Below, piece by piece: positions 35,776 through 48,480 of a DNA stretch of 60,000 nt (its first letter is position 1; the number at the start of each line of letters is the position of its first letter). Source of the DNA: Botryococcus braunii (Eukaryota > Chlorophyta > Trebouxiophyceae); contig KV908338.1 of NCBI GenBank assembly GCA_002005505.1, positions 1,020,659 to 1,080,658 of the forward strand, in the 5' to 3' direction. The position numbers and the translations under genes were made by a program. The notes beneath the pieces were generated by a model. The model made no database searches, was not told the origin of the DNA, and saw nothing but the letters and a program-made list of their open reading frames with translations.

Positions 35776-38700
35776 TCACAGAAACTTGGCCAGTCCCAGT
35801 GAGTTACGATGTCCCAGAAACACTTGTCTAACTAGTGGTTTGGTAAAAATGTCAGCCACATTTCTAGCAGATTGAATGTACTTGAATTCAACCTGCCCCT
35901 TTGCAATAGCTTCACGTGCGAAATGACAGCTAATTGCAATATGCTTTGTGTGTTTGGAGTACACCGGATTCCTCAGGTGGTTTATACACCCTTGGTTGTC
36001 ACAATGAATCTTCACTATCCACGGTAACACTCCAATTTCCTCCAGGAAACCTCTCAGCCAATTTGCTTCCTTCACAACAGCACTTGCTGCCATGAATTCA
36101 GCCTCCACTGTTGAAGTGGCAACAGCAGATTGCTTTTTACTTCCCCACACTACTGCTCCTCCAAACACAGTGAGGACAAAGCCAGTGGTAGAGAAGCGAT
36201 GATCCTGATCACCTCCATAGTCGGCATCCACATAGCCTTCTAGCTCTATCTCCCCCCCTCCGAGAGTTAGAACCAAATCTCGGGTTCCTTTCAGATACTT
36301 CAACACACGGATGGCTTCATTCCAATGTGCTGTGGTGGGAGATATGCGATAACGAGACAATACACCTACTGCCTGAGCTATATCGGGACGTGTGGTGTTG
36401 GCTATATACAGAAGAGACCCTACTAACTCACAGTAACGGTGACCTGGAGGTAGTGGACTGCCAGCACCAATGCTGTCGCTCCCATCTCTCGGTGCAGGCC
36501 TTTGGGACATTACGAAATCTTTTGTCATGGGAGTATCAGGTCCCACTGACTCAAGATCCAAGCCAAATTTCTCTACAAGTGCATCGATTTTAGGGATGCA
36601 ACTCAGGGTGATCAGCCCTTTATCTCTATCTCTCATCACTTGACATCCCAAGAAATCCTTCACTTCCCCAAGATCATGGATGGTGAATTCTTTCTTGAGA
36701 AGTCCCTTCACTCTCTCGATTTCTGACATGCCCTTGGAAACTATCAGAAGATCATCAACATAGATCAGCACATAGGACTTTCCTCCATCAGTAGAGCATC
36801 TCACATACACTCCCGCATCACTCTTGCACACCTCATACCCCATGACTTCAAGTTTGTCATTCAGGGTTTTGTGCCAGGCACGTGGAGCCTGCTTCAGGCC
36901 ATACAACGCCTTTCTCAATCGGCACACAATATTCTTATCACCATTCTCAAAGCCAGGAGGTTGCGTTACATATACTTCCTCCTCGAGCTCACCATTCAGA
37001 AAGGCGGTCTTAACGTCCACCTGATGAATTTCACAGCCCTCTCTTGCAGCAACAGCAAGCAGAGCTCTTCTAGCTCCATAGCTACTAGTAGGAGCAAAGA
37101 CCTCCATCACATCCACTCCAGGGATTTGTCTGCATCCCTGTGCCACTAATCTGGCCTTGAATCTCACAACATTGCCATGTGCATCCATTTTCACTGAAAA
37201 TATCCAGTGAACTGGAATAACCTTATGTCCACGAGGTCTCGGAACATACTCCATGACCTCATGAGTATCTAGAGAATTTTGCTCTTCCTGCATAGCTGCC
37301 TTCCAGTATTCCCACTGGGGAGACATCTGTGCTTCTCTCAAATTAGAGGGAACGTGAATTTTCCCAAATCTGACACCTGTGTGCTTTTCCTCTGAATTGC
37401 CTGATTTTCTCTCACTTTGTCCAGAACCCACTACTCTTCCACTGACACTCGCTGAGTTACACATCACAGGCTCTCCAGTAGAAGTAGAATGCTCTCTCAT
37501 AGCACGCTCTCGCTTGGACTCACACTTGGCTTTGCACAAGTTACTCTGCTCATCCCTCACATCATCCTCCCATGCACAGGTACCTCTCGGACAGTCTTTG
37601 TAATTTGGAATCCCTTCACATTGTCCAGACTTCCGATTCACCTCCTCAGACACACTCTGACATGCCTGCAAGAGTTCAGACTCTTCAGGTCTCTCACAAG
37701 CAACATCGGGATATGGCAGAGTGTCTGCATACTTCCCCTGATTTATGTGATCCACATGCCTCTCAGACCGACTGCATGTCACTGTTGGGAGTGACCTCAC
37801 ATCTCTGACATCACTCTCCCAGGCACAGGTACCTCTCAGTGAGCACTTGTAATTTGGTCTGTCTCCACAATGTCTGTGCTCCTGATTCACCTCCTCCTCT
37901 CGTCCCTTACATGGAGTCAAGGATGCAGATCCTGTCTCCCGCTCACAATCATGTTTGGCTGGTGCAGAGAAAGCATATGATGCTTCCTCTGACCGGTGGC
38001 TGCCACCACAGTCCCGTCCAGGAGTGCTCTGACTGGACGGGTTGCCAGAAGAACTCTGCATGGTCACATCTCTTACATTTCTCTTAGTCACTGAACAAGA
38101 CCCACCCATACTGCTCAGCTCCCCGGGACCATTTGCAGCTTTGCATGTAGCTGCCCCCCTCACTGCACTCACATGCAATTCATGCCCCTCATGTGAATCA
38201 CCCTCTAGCTGCACTTCCCCTGGTCCCTGTGACAGAGAGTCACATTCAGTCAACCCCTCTCGCTCTCTGCTCTCTCCCTTCTCCTGTGGCAGCAGGAGGT
38301 CTTTGGCGGCAGTGCGTTGTTCGTGTCGTTGAGCCCGGGTCAGGCCATCCAATTGGTGGTTGCGGCAATCAGACCTAGTTGGTCTGAGGACCTCCTGGGC
38401 TCGCTCCATCTGCGGTCGAAGGTGGGAGTCCTGTCTCACTCCTCTGGCTAAGTCCTGTACTGCCTCCAGGGTTTGATCCATCTCCACTGGGTCACACAGT
38501 CTTCTGGATTCAGGCTCGGGCTCAGCCTCACTGGGGGGTCCTGTGACAGGCTGTGTGGGGAGGTTGCTGGAGGCTGGCAGGTACTCAGGCTCACTGTGTG
38601 GGTCATCAAGATCTGTCTCAAGGCTGATGTTGGTTGTGCCAGGGGAGGTGCCGGGAAAGACTGGGGGAGTGTCACTTGCAGAGGGCTCAGGACACAGAAA

Positions 38701-41178
38701 CTCTGTAGACTGTGTTGAGGAAACGCTCATGCCAACCCGAGAGGCTCCCCTGAGGTGCTCCACGAAAACCACATCTCTGCTCTCCTTCCAGATACCCCCT
38801 CCCACATAGATCCGATAGGCTTTGGAGGAGGCTGAGTAACCAGTAAGCATCCCTGGCACAGTTTTAGGGGAAAACACAGAGCGCTGGACATCAGGAATGT
38901 GCACAAAGGCCAAGCAACCCCAGGTACGCAGTGGGGTTACATTTGGTTTGTAGCCAAAAAATAATTCTGATGGCGTGCGGTCCCTCCCGGTACTGGGACC
39001 CATGTTCAGTAGGGTGCATGCAGTTTCCAGGGCCTCCTTCCACAACGTTGGACTGGCAGCTGCAAAAGCCAGAAGAGTCCTGGTACGTTCCTTGAGGGTG
39101 CGATTGGCTCTTTCAGCCGCTCCATTCTGTTGCGGGGTGTAAGGAGCTGAGGTCTCCAATTTAGTCCCCTGGGATGCACAAAATTCTTTGAACGTGGCAT
39201 TCAGAAATTCAGTTCCACGGTCACACCGGACACACTTCACTTTGGTTTTCTTCTGGGTCTGCCAGTATAGAATGAGGTCCCTCACAGCAGCACTGATGGC
39301 ATCTTTGGACTTCACAGGCAGGACCGCCTTTAACTGAGATGACTCATCCAAAGCAGTCACCCAGTAACGTTCACCAGTTACTGCAGCAGGAAAAATGGGG
39401 CCCACAGTGTCAATATGTACTCTGTCAAGTGGTTCAACAGCTGGTCTACTGCTTATTCCAAATGGAGGCCGAGACGTCTTTCCCTCAATACATGCTTCAC
39501 AGTAGACTGGACAATTGGAGCAGGGACATAGGGATGTATCAAGTCCCGAGACCAGGTCCTCATTGGTTAGGCGCTGCATCCATGTTTCACCTGGATGTCC
39601 CATTCTGCTATGCCAGAGGTATCGTCTGGCACAGTTGTGTGAGTTTTGGGTGGGGGTTTTGGACTTCACAGCAGCTGAAATTCTTCTGTGGTTAACACTG
39701 GGACTCAGAGCTACAACTTGATGAATATAAAATAGCCCTTTCTCTGCACTGATCCGAGACCTCCAGCTGTTTGGACCACAGACTTCAGTGAACGCTCCAA
39801 CATCATCTGTGCGAAAGACTGCCCCATCCCGCAATGCTGCAGATACTGACAGTATGTTTGAGGTTGCAGAAGGAACACACTGAACATGATGTATCCACAG
39901 GGGAACTCCCACTCGACTGAGGATGCAGACAGAGCCTGATGCTACAATTCCTCCAGTGGCATCTGAAGTGGCCAGATGTAATGGGATGGGTTTGGCATGC
40001 ACAGTTGGATTATGTAGTAGGGTCACATCATTCACCAGATGTACAGATGCTCCACTGTCCACCAGCCAGGATTGCAGAGACGAATTTCTGACAGGAGTCT
40101 TCAGGATGTTGAGGGAAATTATGTATGGCATACCTCCAGGTGGTGGAGGTGGGGGAGCTGGGGGTTGGAACCATGCCGGAAAGGCATCCAGTCCAGGGTG
40201 CGCCAGCTGGGCTGCAGGAGGGTGTGGGCCACCCATATGTGGAGGTCCCTGTGGCCACATTCCCTGCAATTGTTGGACCGCTGCCACTACGTTCCGTTGG
40301 GTCTCCTCGTCCCGCTTCCTCTTTCGACAGTCCCTCCAGTAATGCCCCTTCTTATTGCAGTAGTTGCAGATGCCCTTAGTCTCGGACTTGGCCTCAGAGA
40401 CAGTTGGTTGGGCCTGCTGATGGACTGCACTGGCAGCTGGTGGGGTATTGGCTCCACTGGAGCCTTGTCCAAGAGCCAAAACCCTTGGTTGGCGAGGAGC
40501 ATATTCATCAAAACCCACTGCAGCTGCTGTGTTGCGCAGAAGTCCAGCCAGCTTCTCCAGGGGTTGTGCTGCAGCAGTTGTGATCATTCCTGGCTCTTTA
40601 GCTGCATCAGGCAAGCCCTGCACAATCTGGGTTGCAACGTGTGCATCCAGTAGAGCATGGTTGTTCCTGTCAAGGCATGCCTTCAGGTTGATCATTCTGT
40701 TGACATATTGCGAAATCGTCTCGTCATGTTTCATTCCCTGGCTCATTTCTTGGAGCCAATCTGCATTGGCCTCGATATTATATCCACCAATAAACTTTCT
40801 GCAGATGAACTCATATGCATCATAAGCAGAGGGCAGATTAGACAGAGGTCCCAACCATTCCTCTGGGACTGACTCATAAATCAGTAACATTGCGGCTGCG
40901 TCATGTGCTGTACCAGGCATAGCCTCCAGGATGGCAGGCAAAGACCCTTTTGACTCATTTGCTGCCAAAAATGCATTCTTCCAAACAATAATATTTGTCC
41001 CCCGTTCCTTCAGTTTTATGTGTACCTTGACATTTGTTGGGATAATCTTGGGCAGCTCATCTCCGCTGCCTCTTGAGGTGCTGGGAGTACACGGTTCTCT
41101 GATGGGTGTGGATGAGGCTGGTTCACTGCTTGACGTTGATGCTCCACTAGCTGATGATCCTTTCTTCTTGGAAGTCAT
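35776..41178 (-). CDS. Copia gag-pol polyprotein
   Basis: An 1,800-residue single frame. Gag is at residues 1-300, with zinc knuckle CNYCNKKGHYWRDC near 270. The aspartic protease motif WLVDSGASVHLV is near 371. Integrase follows, with zinc-binding HSRMGHPGETW...CEAC near 527-565 and a catalytic D (HIDTVGP, about 590), D (CDRGTEF, about 652) and E (NGAAERANR, about 688). Exactly 35 residues separate the last two (DD35E). Reverse transcriptase starts near 1325 (HWIFSVKMD), with YVDD near 1473. RNase H is at about 1649 (YVDADYGG). The order PR-IN-RT-RH defines Ty1/copia. A long Ser/Glu/Cys-rich spacer between IN and RT (about 860-1300) holds a duplicated RGTCAWE..DVRD motif. Protease processing is inferred from the family. 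The ATG overlaps the leader ORF stop as ATGA. Confidence 0.97.
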   Translation of the reverse strand: MTSKKKGSSASGASTSSSEPASSTPIREPCTPSTSRGSGDELPKIIPTNVKVHIKLKERGTNIIVWKNAFLAANESKGSLPAILEAMPGTAHDAAAMLLIYESVPEEWLGPLSNLPSAYDAYEFICRKFIGGYNIEANADWLQEMSQGMKHDETISQYVNRMINLKACLDRNNHALLDAHVATQIVQGLPDAAKEPGMITTAAAQPLEKLAGLLRNTAAAVGFDEYAPRQPRVLALGQGSSGANTPPAASAVHQQAQPTVSEAKSETKGICNYCNKKGHYWRDCRKRKRDEETQRNVVAAVQQLQGMWPQGPPHMGGPHPPAAQLAHPGLDAFPAWFQPPAPPPPPPGGMPYIISLNILKTPVRNSSLQSWLVDSGASVHLVNDVTLLHNPTVHAKPIPLHLATSDATGGIVASGSVCILSRVGVPLWIHHVQCVPSATSNILSVSAALRDGAVFRTDDVGAFTEVCGPNSWRSRISAEKGLFYIHQVVALSPSVNHRRISAAVKSKTPTQNSHNCARRYLWHSRMGHPGETWMQRLTNEDLVSGLDTSLCPCSNCPVYCEACIEGKTSRPPFGISSRPAVEPLDRVHIDTVGPIFPAAVTGERYWVTALDESSQLKAVLPVKSKDAISAAVRDLILYWQTQKKTKVKCVRCDRGTEFLNATFKEFCASQGTKLETSAPYTPQQNGAAERANRTLKERTRTLLAFAAASPTLWKEALETACTLLNMGPSTGRDRTPSELFFGYKPNVTPLRTWGCLAFVHIPDVQRSVFSPKTVPGMLTGYSASSKAYRIYVGGGIWKESRDVVFVEHLRGASRVGMSVSSTQSTEFLCPEPSASDTPPVFPGTSPGTTNISLETDLDDPHSEPEYLPASSNLPTQPVTGPPSEAEPEPESRRLCDPVEMDQTLEAVQDLARGVRQDSHLRPQMERAQEVLRPTRSDCRNHQLDGLTRAQRHEQRTAAKDLLLPQEKGESREREGLTECDSLSQGPGEVQLEGDSHEGHELHVSAVRGAATCKAANGPGELSSMGGSCSVTKRNVRDVTMQSSSGNPSSQSTPGRDCGGSHRSEEASYAFSAPAKHDCERETGSASLTPCKGREEEVNQEHRHCGDRPNYKCSLRGTCAWESDVRDVRSLPTVTCSRSERHVDHINQGKYADTLPYPDVACERPEESELLQACQSVSEEVNRKSGQCEGIPNYKDCPRGTCAWEDDVRDEQSNLCKAKCESKRERAMREHSTSTGEPVMCNSASVSGRVVGSGQSERKSGNSEEKHTGVRFGKIHVPSNLREAQMSPQWEYWKAAMQEEQNSLDTHEVMEYVPRPRGHKVIPVHWIFSVKMDAHGNVVRFKARLVAQGCRQIPGVDVMEVFAPTSSYGARRALLAVAAREGCEIHQVDVKTAFLNGELEEEVYVTQPPGFENGDKNIVCRLRKALYGLKQAPRAWHKTLNDKLEVMGYEVCKSDAGVYVRCSTDGGKSYVLIYVDDLLIVSKGMSEIERVKGLLKKEFTIHDLGEVKDFLGCQVMRDRDKGLITLSCIPKIDALVEKFGLDLESVGPDTPMTKDFVMSQRPAPRDGSDSIGAGSPLPPGHRYCELVGSLLYIANTTRPDIAQAVGVLSRYRISPTTAHWNEAIRVLKYLKGTRDLVLTLGGGEIELEGYVDADYGGDQDHRFSTTGFVLTVFGGAVVWGSKKQSAVATSTVEAEFMAASAVVKEANWLRGFLEEIGVLPWIVKIHCDNQGCINHLRNPVYSKHTKHIAISCHFAREAIAKGQVEFKYIQSARNVADIFTKPLVRQVFLGHRNSLGLAKFL

Positions 41179-41447
41179 AATTCCCCAGTTGTCTTATAAC
41201 TCCAGTACTCGCAAGGTAGCAGCAAGATCTTACTTCTGAACCAGGTGGGTTGAGCTAACGGACAGCCAACGTGAAGGTGAAAGATGTAGTCTTTGACGAT
41301 AAAGGCTCTCTCGTCAGGATTGCGGTCTCCACGTTGTCCTCCTTCTCTGATTAGTTCGTTGTATGACGGAGGTCCTGATCTCAAGCGCGCTGGAACGTTG
41401 AGGTTGGTGGTCTTCCTGGCTGTTTGCTTTGTCCGCTTCTTCGCCAT
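41175..41447 (-). CDS. Leader ORF of the copia element with a histone H3-tail-like N-terminus
   Basis: A 90-codon frame between the primer-binding site and gag-pol, on the transcribed strand. It starts MAKKRTKQTARKTTNLNVPA. Residues RTKQTARK are identical to positions 2-9 of mature histone H3 (ARTKQTARKS), including the equivalents of Lys4 and Lys9; Thr follows Lys9 where H3 has Ser. The remainder is not H3 and shows no known domain; it ends in a Trp/Tyr-containing segment. Its TGA overlaps the gag-pol ATG as ATGA, which suggests translational coupling or reinitiation. A 13-codon upstream frame starts inside the primer-binding site. Whether the ORF is translated is not known. It could instead be an untranslated leader with a chance match. 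Confidence 0.55.
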   Translation of the reverse strand: MAKKRTKQTARKTTNLNVPARLRSGPPSYNELIREGGQRGDRNPDERAFIVKDYIFHLHVGCPLAQPTWFRSKILLLPCEYWSYKTTGEL

Positions 41448-41502
41448 TCACAGTCTAGTGAGCTCCGATTTAGGCGCCACCCACTCTCAGCATCCGAGCC
41501 CG

Positions 41503-41515
41503 TGGGCCCATAACC
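41503..41515 (-). other. Primer-binding site (half-tRNA type, initiator Met tRNA)
   Basis: Directly inside the 5' LTR the minus strand reads GGTTATGGGCCCA. Its complement TGGGCCCATAACC matches the anticodon stem-loop of eukaryotic initiator tRNA-Met (anticodon CAT) rather than the tRNA 3' end. Drosophila copia primes in this internal way. Confidence 0.75.
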
Positions 41516-42206
41516 TGAAATATTCTGGGCTTGGCGTATCCTGCATGGTGGCGGCACGGAGGGTGTTAGACGATGTCCTCCTACTTGTGCGTTGTTAAGT
41601 AGGCACGGACATATACAAGTCAAGGACTGGTTAGCAACTGATTGATAGACACCCGGAGTGCCACTATAGTTCCAACCAAGTGTTACAATATCTCTCATCT
41701 CTCCTAACAAGGTGACGCAGTTCAAACACGCCTAACCTGCTCTCACCCAGGTCGTGTTCATTACTTTGTCCGATGAGCTAAACTCAACTCTATATGTCTA
41801 ACATGTTCTAACAATGTTCATCTGAGTGCTAAATCCAGGAATACAATAAGGATTAAGTCACCTGCATGGTGGCGGCACGGAGGGTGTTAGACGATGTCCT
41901 CCTACTTGTGCGTTGTTAAGTAGGCACGGACATATACAAGTCAAGGACTGGTTAGCAACTGATTGATAGACACCCGGAGTGCCACTATAGTTCCAACCAA
42001 GTGCCTTCCCTATCCGTGCTTGCCCCATATGCCTCCTTTCTACAAACGTGTCTGTAACTTGCGTTATGATAGTCTTCGTTCAAATGCATGTATTGCCTGG
42101 CAGAACTCAGGGTTCTGCCTCTCTTTCCTAATTGGTATTGTCTTCATACGGAGACTTGCCATTATTACTCCTCTGAGGGAAAGGCATAAAATTAATTAAC
42201 ACAACA
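41516..42206 (-). repeat. 5' LTR (right in window)
   Basis: 691 bp, the promoter-bearing LTR for the minus-strand element. It carries the same internal duplication at 41540-41682 and 41861-42003. No confident TATA box or start site was assigned. Confidence 0.95.
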
Positions 42207-42211
42207 ATTAC
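42207..42211. repeat. Target-site duplication ATTAC, right copy
   Basis: Matches 35062-35066. Confidence 0.95.
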
Positions 42212-42364
42212 CCCGTTCACACATTCTACTCCCAGTACCCTCCTGCTGGTCCTCAATGTGTTCCGCCGTTGGCGTGTGTCTGTGTGTTGTTATGTTTCTC
42301 ACTGGGTGTTATACATTCCTTCTAAGGGCAGTATTTATGTCCCCCCTGGTCCCTTCCTCTCTCT

Positions 42365-42960
<596 letters not shown>

Positions 42961-43009
42961 TGTTGTTCTCATCCCTTTCACACAAAATTTTGCCCGATCT
43001 ACATATTTT

Positions 43010-43090
43010 TTACACCTGCAGCTCTTCGGCTGTCGACACGTGACTATTGGGGCACTGGGGGCCTGAGACTGATATATTCACTTTTCTCTT
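43010..43090. repeat. Dispersed repeat, copy 2
   Basis: Matches 4660-4745 through cgtgactattggggca and cctgagactgatatat. It sits between the polypyrimidine block and the tandem array. Confidence 0.65.
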
Positions 43091-43269
43091 AAATGTGTTC
43101 CGCTACTAGTTCCTTTCCTTTCCTCCCCTCAGCCGGAGGGCCAGGTACTCTGGCGTTGTATCAGTGGTAATAAACACAACTTTAAGTTCTCAAATAGCGT
43201 TGGTTTATCCGTTTGCATCTCATCGTGCCCTCTGGGCTGGACATATGTTCTTCTTTTAAACGAGCGGGA

Positions 43270-45246
<1,977 letters not shown>

Positions 45247-45288
45247 AAAAGACCAGCCCAACGTTCAACAACCCAAACCCAAAGGTAT

Positions 45289-46417
45289 CTAGCTACAGCT
45301 CAATCCGGGGAGCAGCCAGCTGGCGACCCCACAGCGGCCGCACTTATGAAACTGACCCGACGCTTGACAATGAAGCAATGGTGGCGACCCACAGCCATGA
45401 CGGGTGCCACGGGCGGTCGTTGACGCGCCAGCAAGACAGCATAGCGGGTCTGCTTGTCTTGGCAGCGCGCGCGGCGGCCCCACCCAGCACGAAGTGCTGC
45501 AAATTGGCAGCGGTGGATGGTGACGAGTCAACGATGTCGATGTAGAGGTCGCGACCCTCCTCTCATGCGTGGCGGCGGAGGTCTGCGCGACGGCGCTCCT
45601 GGCCAGGGACAGGGGTGGGAAAGGCTCGTTCCCGGGTGACGTGCTGACGAGCAGAGGTGAGGACAGCGTCGAGGCCGTTACGAATGGAGTAATATTGGGC
45701 ATTAATGCTGGCCGACAATTGCCATATTTCCCCCTGATCAGGTGCAGTGTACAGCATGGTCGCCCCAGATATCCAACCCCCGCAAGCATCACGGGCATTG
45801 GGATCCATGCTGGAAGCTGGGGGTCAAGAGCTGGTCTTGAAGGCGGCAGGAACGACCCGGGGGCCATTGTTTGCTGCAGTTGGGACCTGGGAGAGCGAGC
45901 AACCAGTCAGACGCTCCCGGCTGTGTGAGAGATTGGAGCAAGGCACGGTTGCGATCCGAGCGAGCAGGGTCATCAAAATCCTCCATCTGATTCAATGGTT
46001 TGGACAGCCGGGCTTGCACTCTGCTACGAACAAAATCTGGGTCTTCAAAAAGCGCCGCATCGAAATCTGGGACCAGTAGCCTTGGCAGCTAAGGCAGCGG
46101 GAATAGTCAGCCTTGGCAGCGAAGGCGGCGGGGACAGGTGGGTCAGTGCATGTACCGAGAAGACGGTCCTGAAGTGGGGCGGTCTGTGTGACGGAACCAA
46201 GATAGGCACAGGGCAGAAGGGAAGTGGCCTTAGTGATCCCCAGACCCCCTTGGGCAATAGGCAAGCCAGCCAGAGATTGCTGCAAAAGGCCAAAACCACT
46301 GCCACCACCTGTGACACTGGATTGGAGGACCTGGGTTTGGAGCATCTTGAAGGTCACCAAAGCTTGCTCGGCTGCAGCGGGCGGCATGGTCCTAGCTGTA
46401 AAAACTACCCAAGGCAA
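45289..46417 (-). pseudogene. Decayed non-LTR (LINE) reverse-transcriptase C-terminal fragment
   Basis: Minus-strand frames give GGLGITKATSLLPCAYLGSV, then (next frame) a DDPARSDRNRALLQSL, PGASDWLLALP, then a Cys/His-poor tail with INAQYYSIRNGLDAVL. This resembles the region after the RT domain of plant and algal LINEs (GGLGxRS...APAA..AS, then GAGAWLTAIP, then RHNALRD). The pieces lie in different frames, so the copy is broken. A similar fragment lies at 47818-48480. Confidence 0.65.
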
Positions 46418-46487
46418 CTTCGTAGCAAGAGGAGTTCTGCTTGGGGCTGTCAGAGAATCGGCAAGCGCTGAAGCGAGGCTGCGACGG

Positions 46488-46488
<1 letters not shown>

Positions 46489-46542
<54 letters not shown>

Positions 46543-46552
46543 GTCATCATCG

Positions 46553-46587
<35 letters not shown>

Positions 46588-46597
46588 GTCATCATCG

Positions 46598-46629
<32 letters not shown>
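46489..46629. repeat. (ATC)n microsatellite
   Basis: About 46 trinucleotide units with a few GTC variants. It encodes false poly-Ile, poly-His, poly-Met or poly-Asp tracts depending on frame. Confidence 0.95.
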
Positions 46630-46639
46630 TTCCTCCCAG

Positions 46640-47560
46640 GTACAGTCTCCTGAAATACTGCCTAGGTGTCTGCTTGACATAAACCAAACCTTAACCCAAG
46701 CTTTCACCTTTCAACACACCAAAGGATCAATGTCTGCAGGTACACGAGTCGTTCTGGTCCAAGATGCTGACCACATGTCACCCCAGGAATCCCAACCGAA
46801 CTTTCAGACACAGGTACGGTTCAGAGACAGTAACACTGACTGAAGCCCTTCATGAAATTTTCCCAGCCTTGATGACCAAACTAAACAAGGCTTAATACAC
46901 AGCGCGGGCAGCCACATGGAAGACTGCGCTCACACATCCTTCACATACGATCCCGGGGGGAGCGTCCCACTCACCCAATTATGACTCCAACGCTTGCACT
47001 CTCAGGTTAGCCATGGGTTGGTGGGGAGTGGTTGGGATGCGGGGGTGGGCTGGAGCATGTGGATACAGGTACGGGACTCTGGCATACGGCGCTGAATCAT
47101 TCCTACATGTGGTGTTTGTCCCGGTGGCCCTGGGATGAGCACCCCACTCTTTAATTCCCCTCCCCCCGCGTTCCCCCAACTGCCTGGCAGGATGTAGACT
47201 GCACACTGGGAACCCTGGCCCCGAAGGCCCATTGGCAATCTCCAAAGGGTGTCTCAATTCAAGAGAATCACAGGTTTAATAATGGGGAAGGGAACAAATG
47301 GGAAAGAGAGAGAGGCAAGAAGCACGGGTTTACACAAGGCACGGGTCATGTGATGTATATTTTTCTTCCAATTCTTGCAAGGCACGTTCCCGATCCTGTA
47401 GCAAAGCCTGCCCTTTGTACACCTTGTTGTGACAGAAGAATCTCCAAGCCGCCAAATGAAAGTTTTGCGTCTCGTTGCAGAAACTTGCTTACTGTGGGAG
47501 GTGCACCCTCTCATCAGCCTCTGGTCGCTTGACACATGTAATCTTCTTCCCTTCGCAAGA
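46640..47560. other. No feature recognised
   Basis: Between the (ATC)n tract and the second LINE-like block I see only short open frames without domains. Confidence 0.4.
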
Positions 47561-48480
47561 GTGAAACTAAAAGAGCAGCCCACTATTTCAACGACCCAAA
47601 CCCCAAATGTTTCAAGCTTCAAGTCACACCTCGCGGGCAGCCAGCTGACGACCCACAGCGGCAGCAATATTGAATTCATTTCGAAATTGACTCGACGCAG
47701 GATAGAATATCCCTCCACATCCTCTTGTGCAATGACGGCCTGGTTCAGAAGCCCCTGGACTCTTTTAACCAAGGCCAGCGCATCAGCATGCAACCCTTCA
47801 CCCCCCCTCCGCCAGTTCTAAGTTGCTACGCTTGAAAGGCCACGGGCGGTCATTGACGCAGCAGCAAGACAGCATAGCGGGCAGCTCGCACGGTGGCCCC
47901 GCAAAGTGCTGCAAATTGGCGGCGTTGAGCTGTGACGAGTCAACGATGTCGATGTAAAGGTGGCGAGCCGCCTCCCACACATCGAGGCGGAGGTGTGCAC
48001 GACGACGCTCCTGGTCAGAACAGGGGTGGGTGATGTGCTAACAAGCAGAGGTGAGGACCGTGTCGAGGTCGTTGCAAACTGAATAATGCCAATTGGCAAT
48101 TGCCACATCCCCCCTGAGGTGCCGTGAACAGCGTGTTGCCCCTGACATCCAACTCCCTCAATGAGCAGGGCATTGGGAAATGCTGGAAGATGGGGTATCA
48201 AGAGCTGGTATTGAAGGCGGCAGTGGAACGACTTGGGGGCCATTGTTTGCTGCAAATGGGGAAGTGGGAGTGCCAGCAACCAGTCAGACGCTCCCGGGCG
48301 TGAGAGATATAGGAGCACAGCACGGTCGCGATCCGAACGACCGGGGTCATCAATAAACCCCCAGTATGCATGCACGGCCACACTAAGGCAGGATGGACAG
48401 GTGGGGCAGTCTTCTTCTACTTGGTTGCGGGTCAGGAAACATTGAAGGATTGCATTAATGCTGGCCAAAGTTAACAACAA
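47560..48480 (-). pseudogene. Second decayed LINE reverse-transcriptase fragment
   Basis: The minus strand shows FIDDPGRSDRDRAVLLYLS, then RPGASDWLLALPLPHLQQ, with the same continuation as 45289-46417. The 3'-side non-coding flank (ggcagccagctgncgaccc, with acgacccaaacccca) also matches 45250-45340. So these are two copies of one element family, both truncated. Confidence 0.6.

Larger units (their letters stand above)
35067..42206 (-). mobile_element. Complete Ty1/copia LTR retrotransposon
   Basis: A 7,140-bp element on the minus strand. The right LTR (41516-42206) is the 5' LTR and the left LTR (35067-35757) the 3' LTR. Both are 691 bp, start and end TG...CA, and look identical on reading, so insertion was recent. 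ATTAC duplications flank it. Next to the 5' LTR is a primer-binding site (41503-41515). Next to the 3' LTR is a polypurine tract (35758-35771, AAGGCAAGGGGAAG on the minus strand). A 90-codon leader ORF (41447-41175) overlaps the gag-pol start. Gag-pol is one open frame of 1,800 codons with no frameshift or stop, so the copy is probably autonomous. It sits immediately upstream of the SET-gene 5' exons. Confidence 0.97.
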
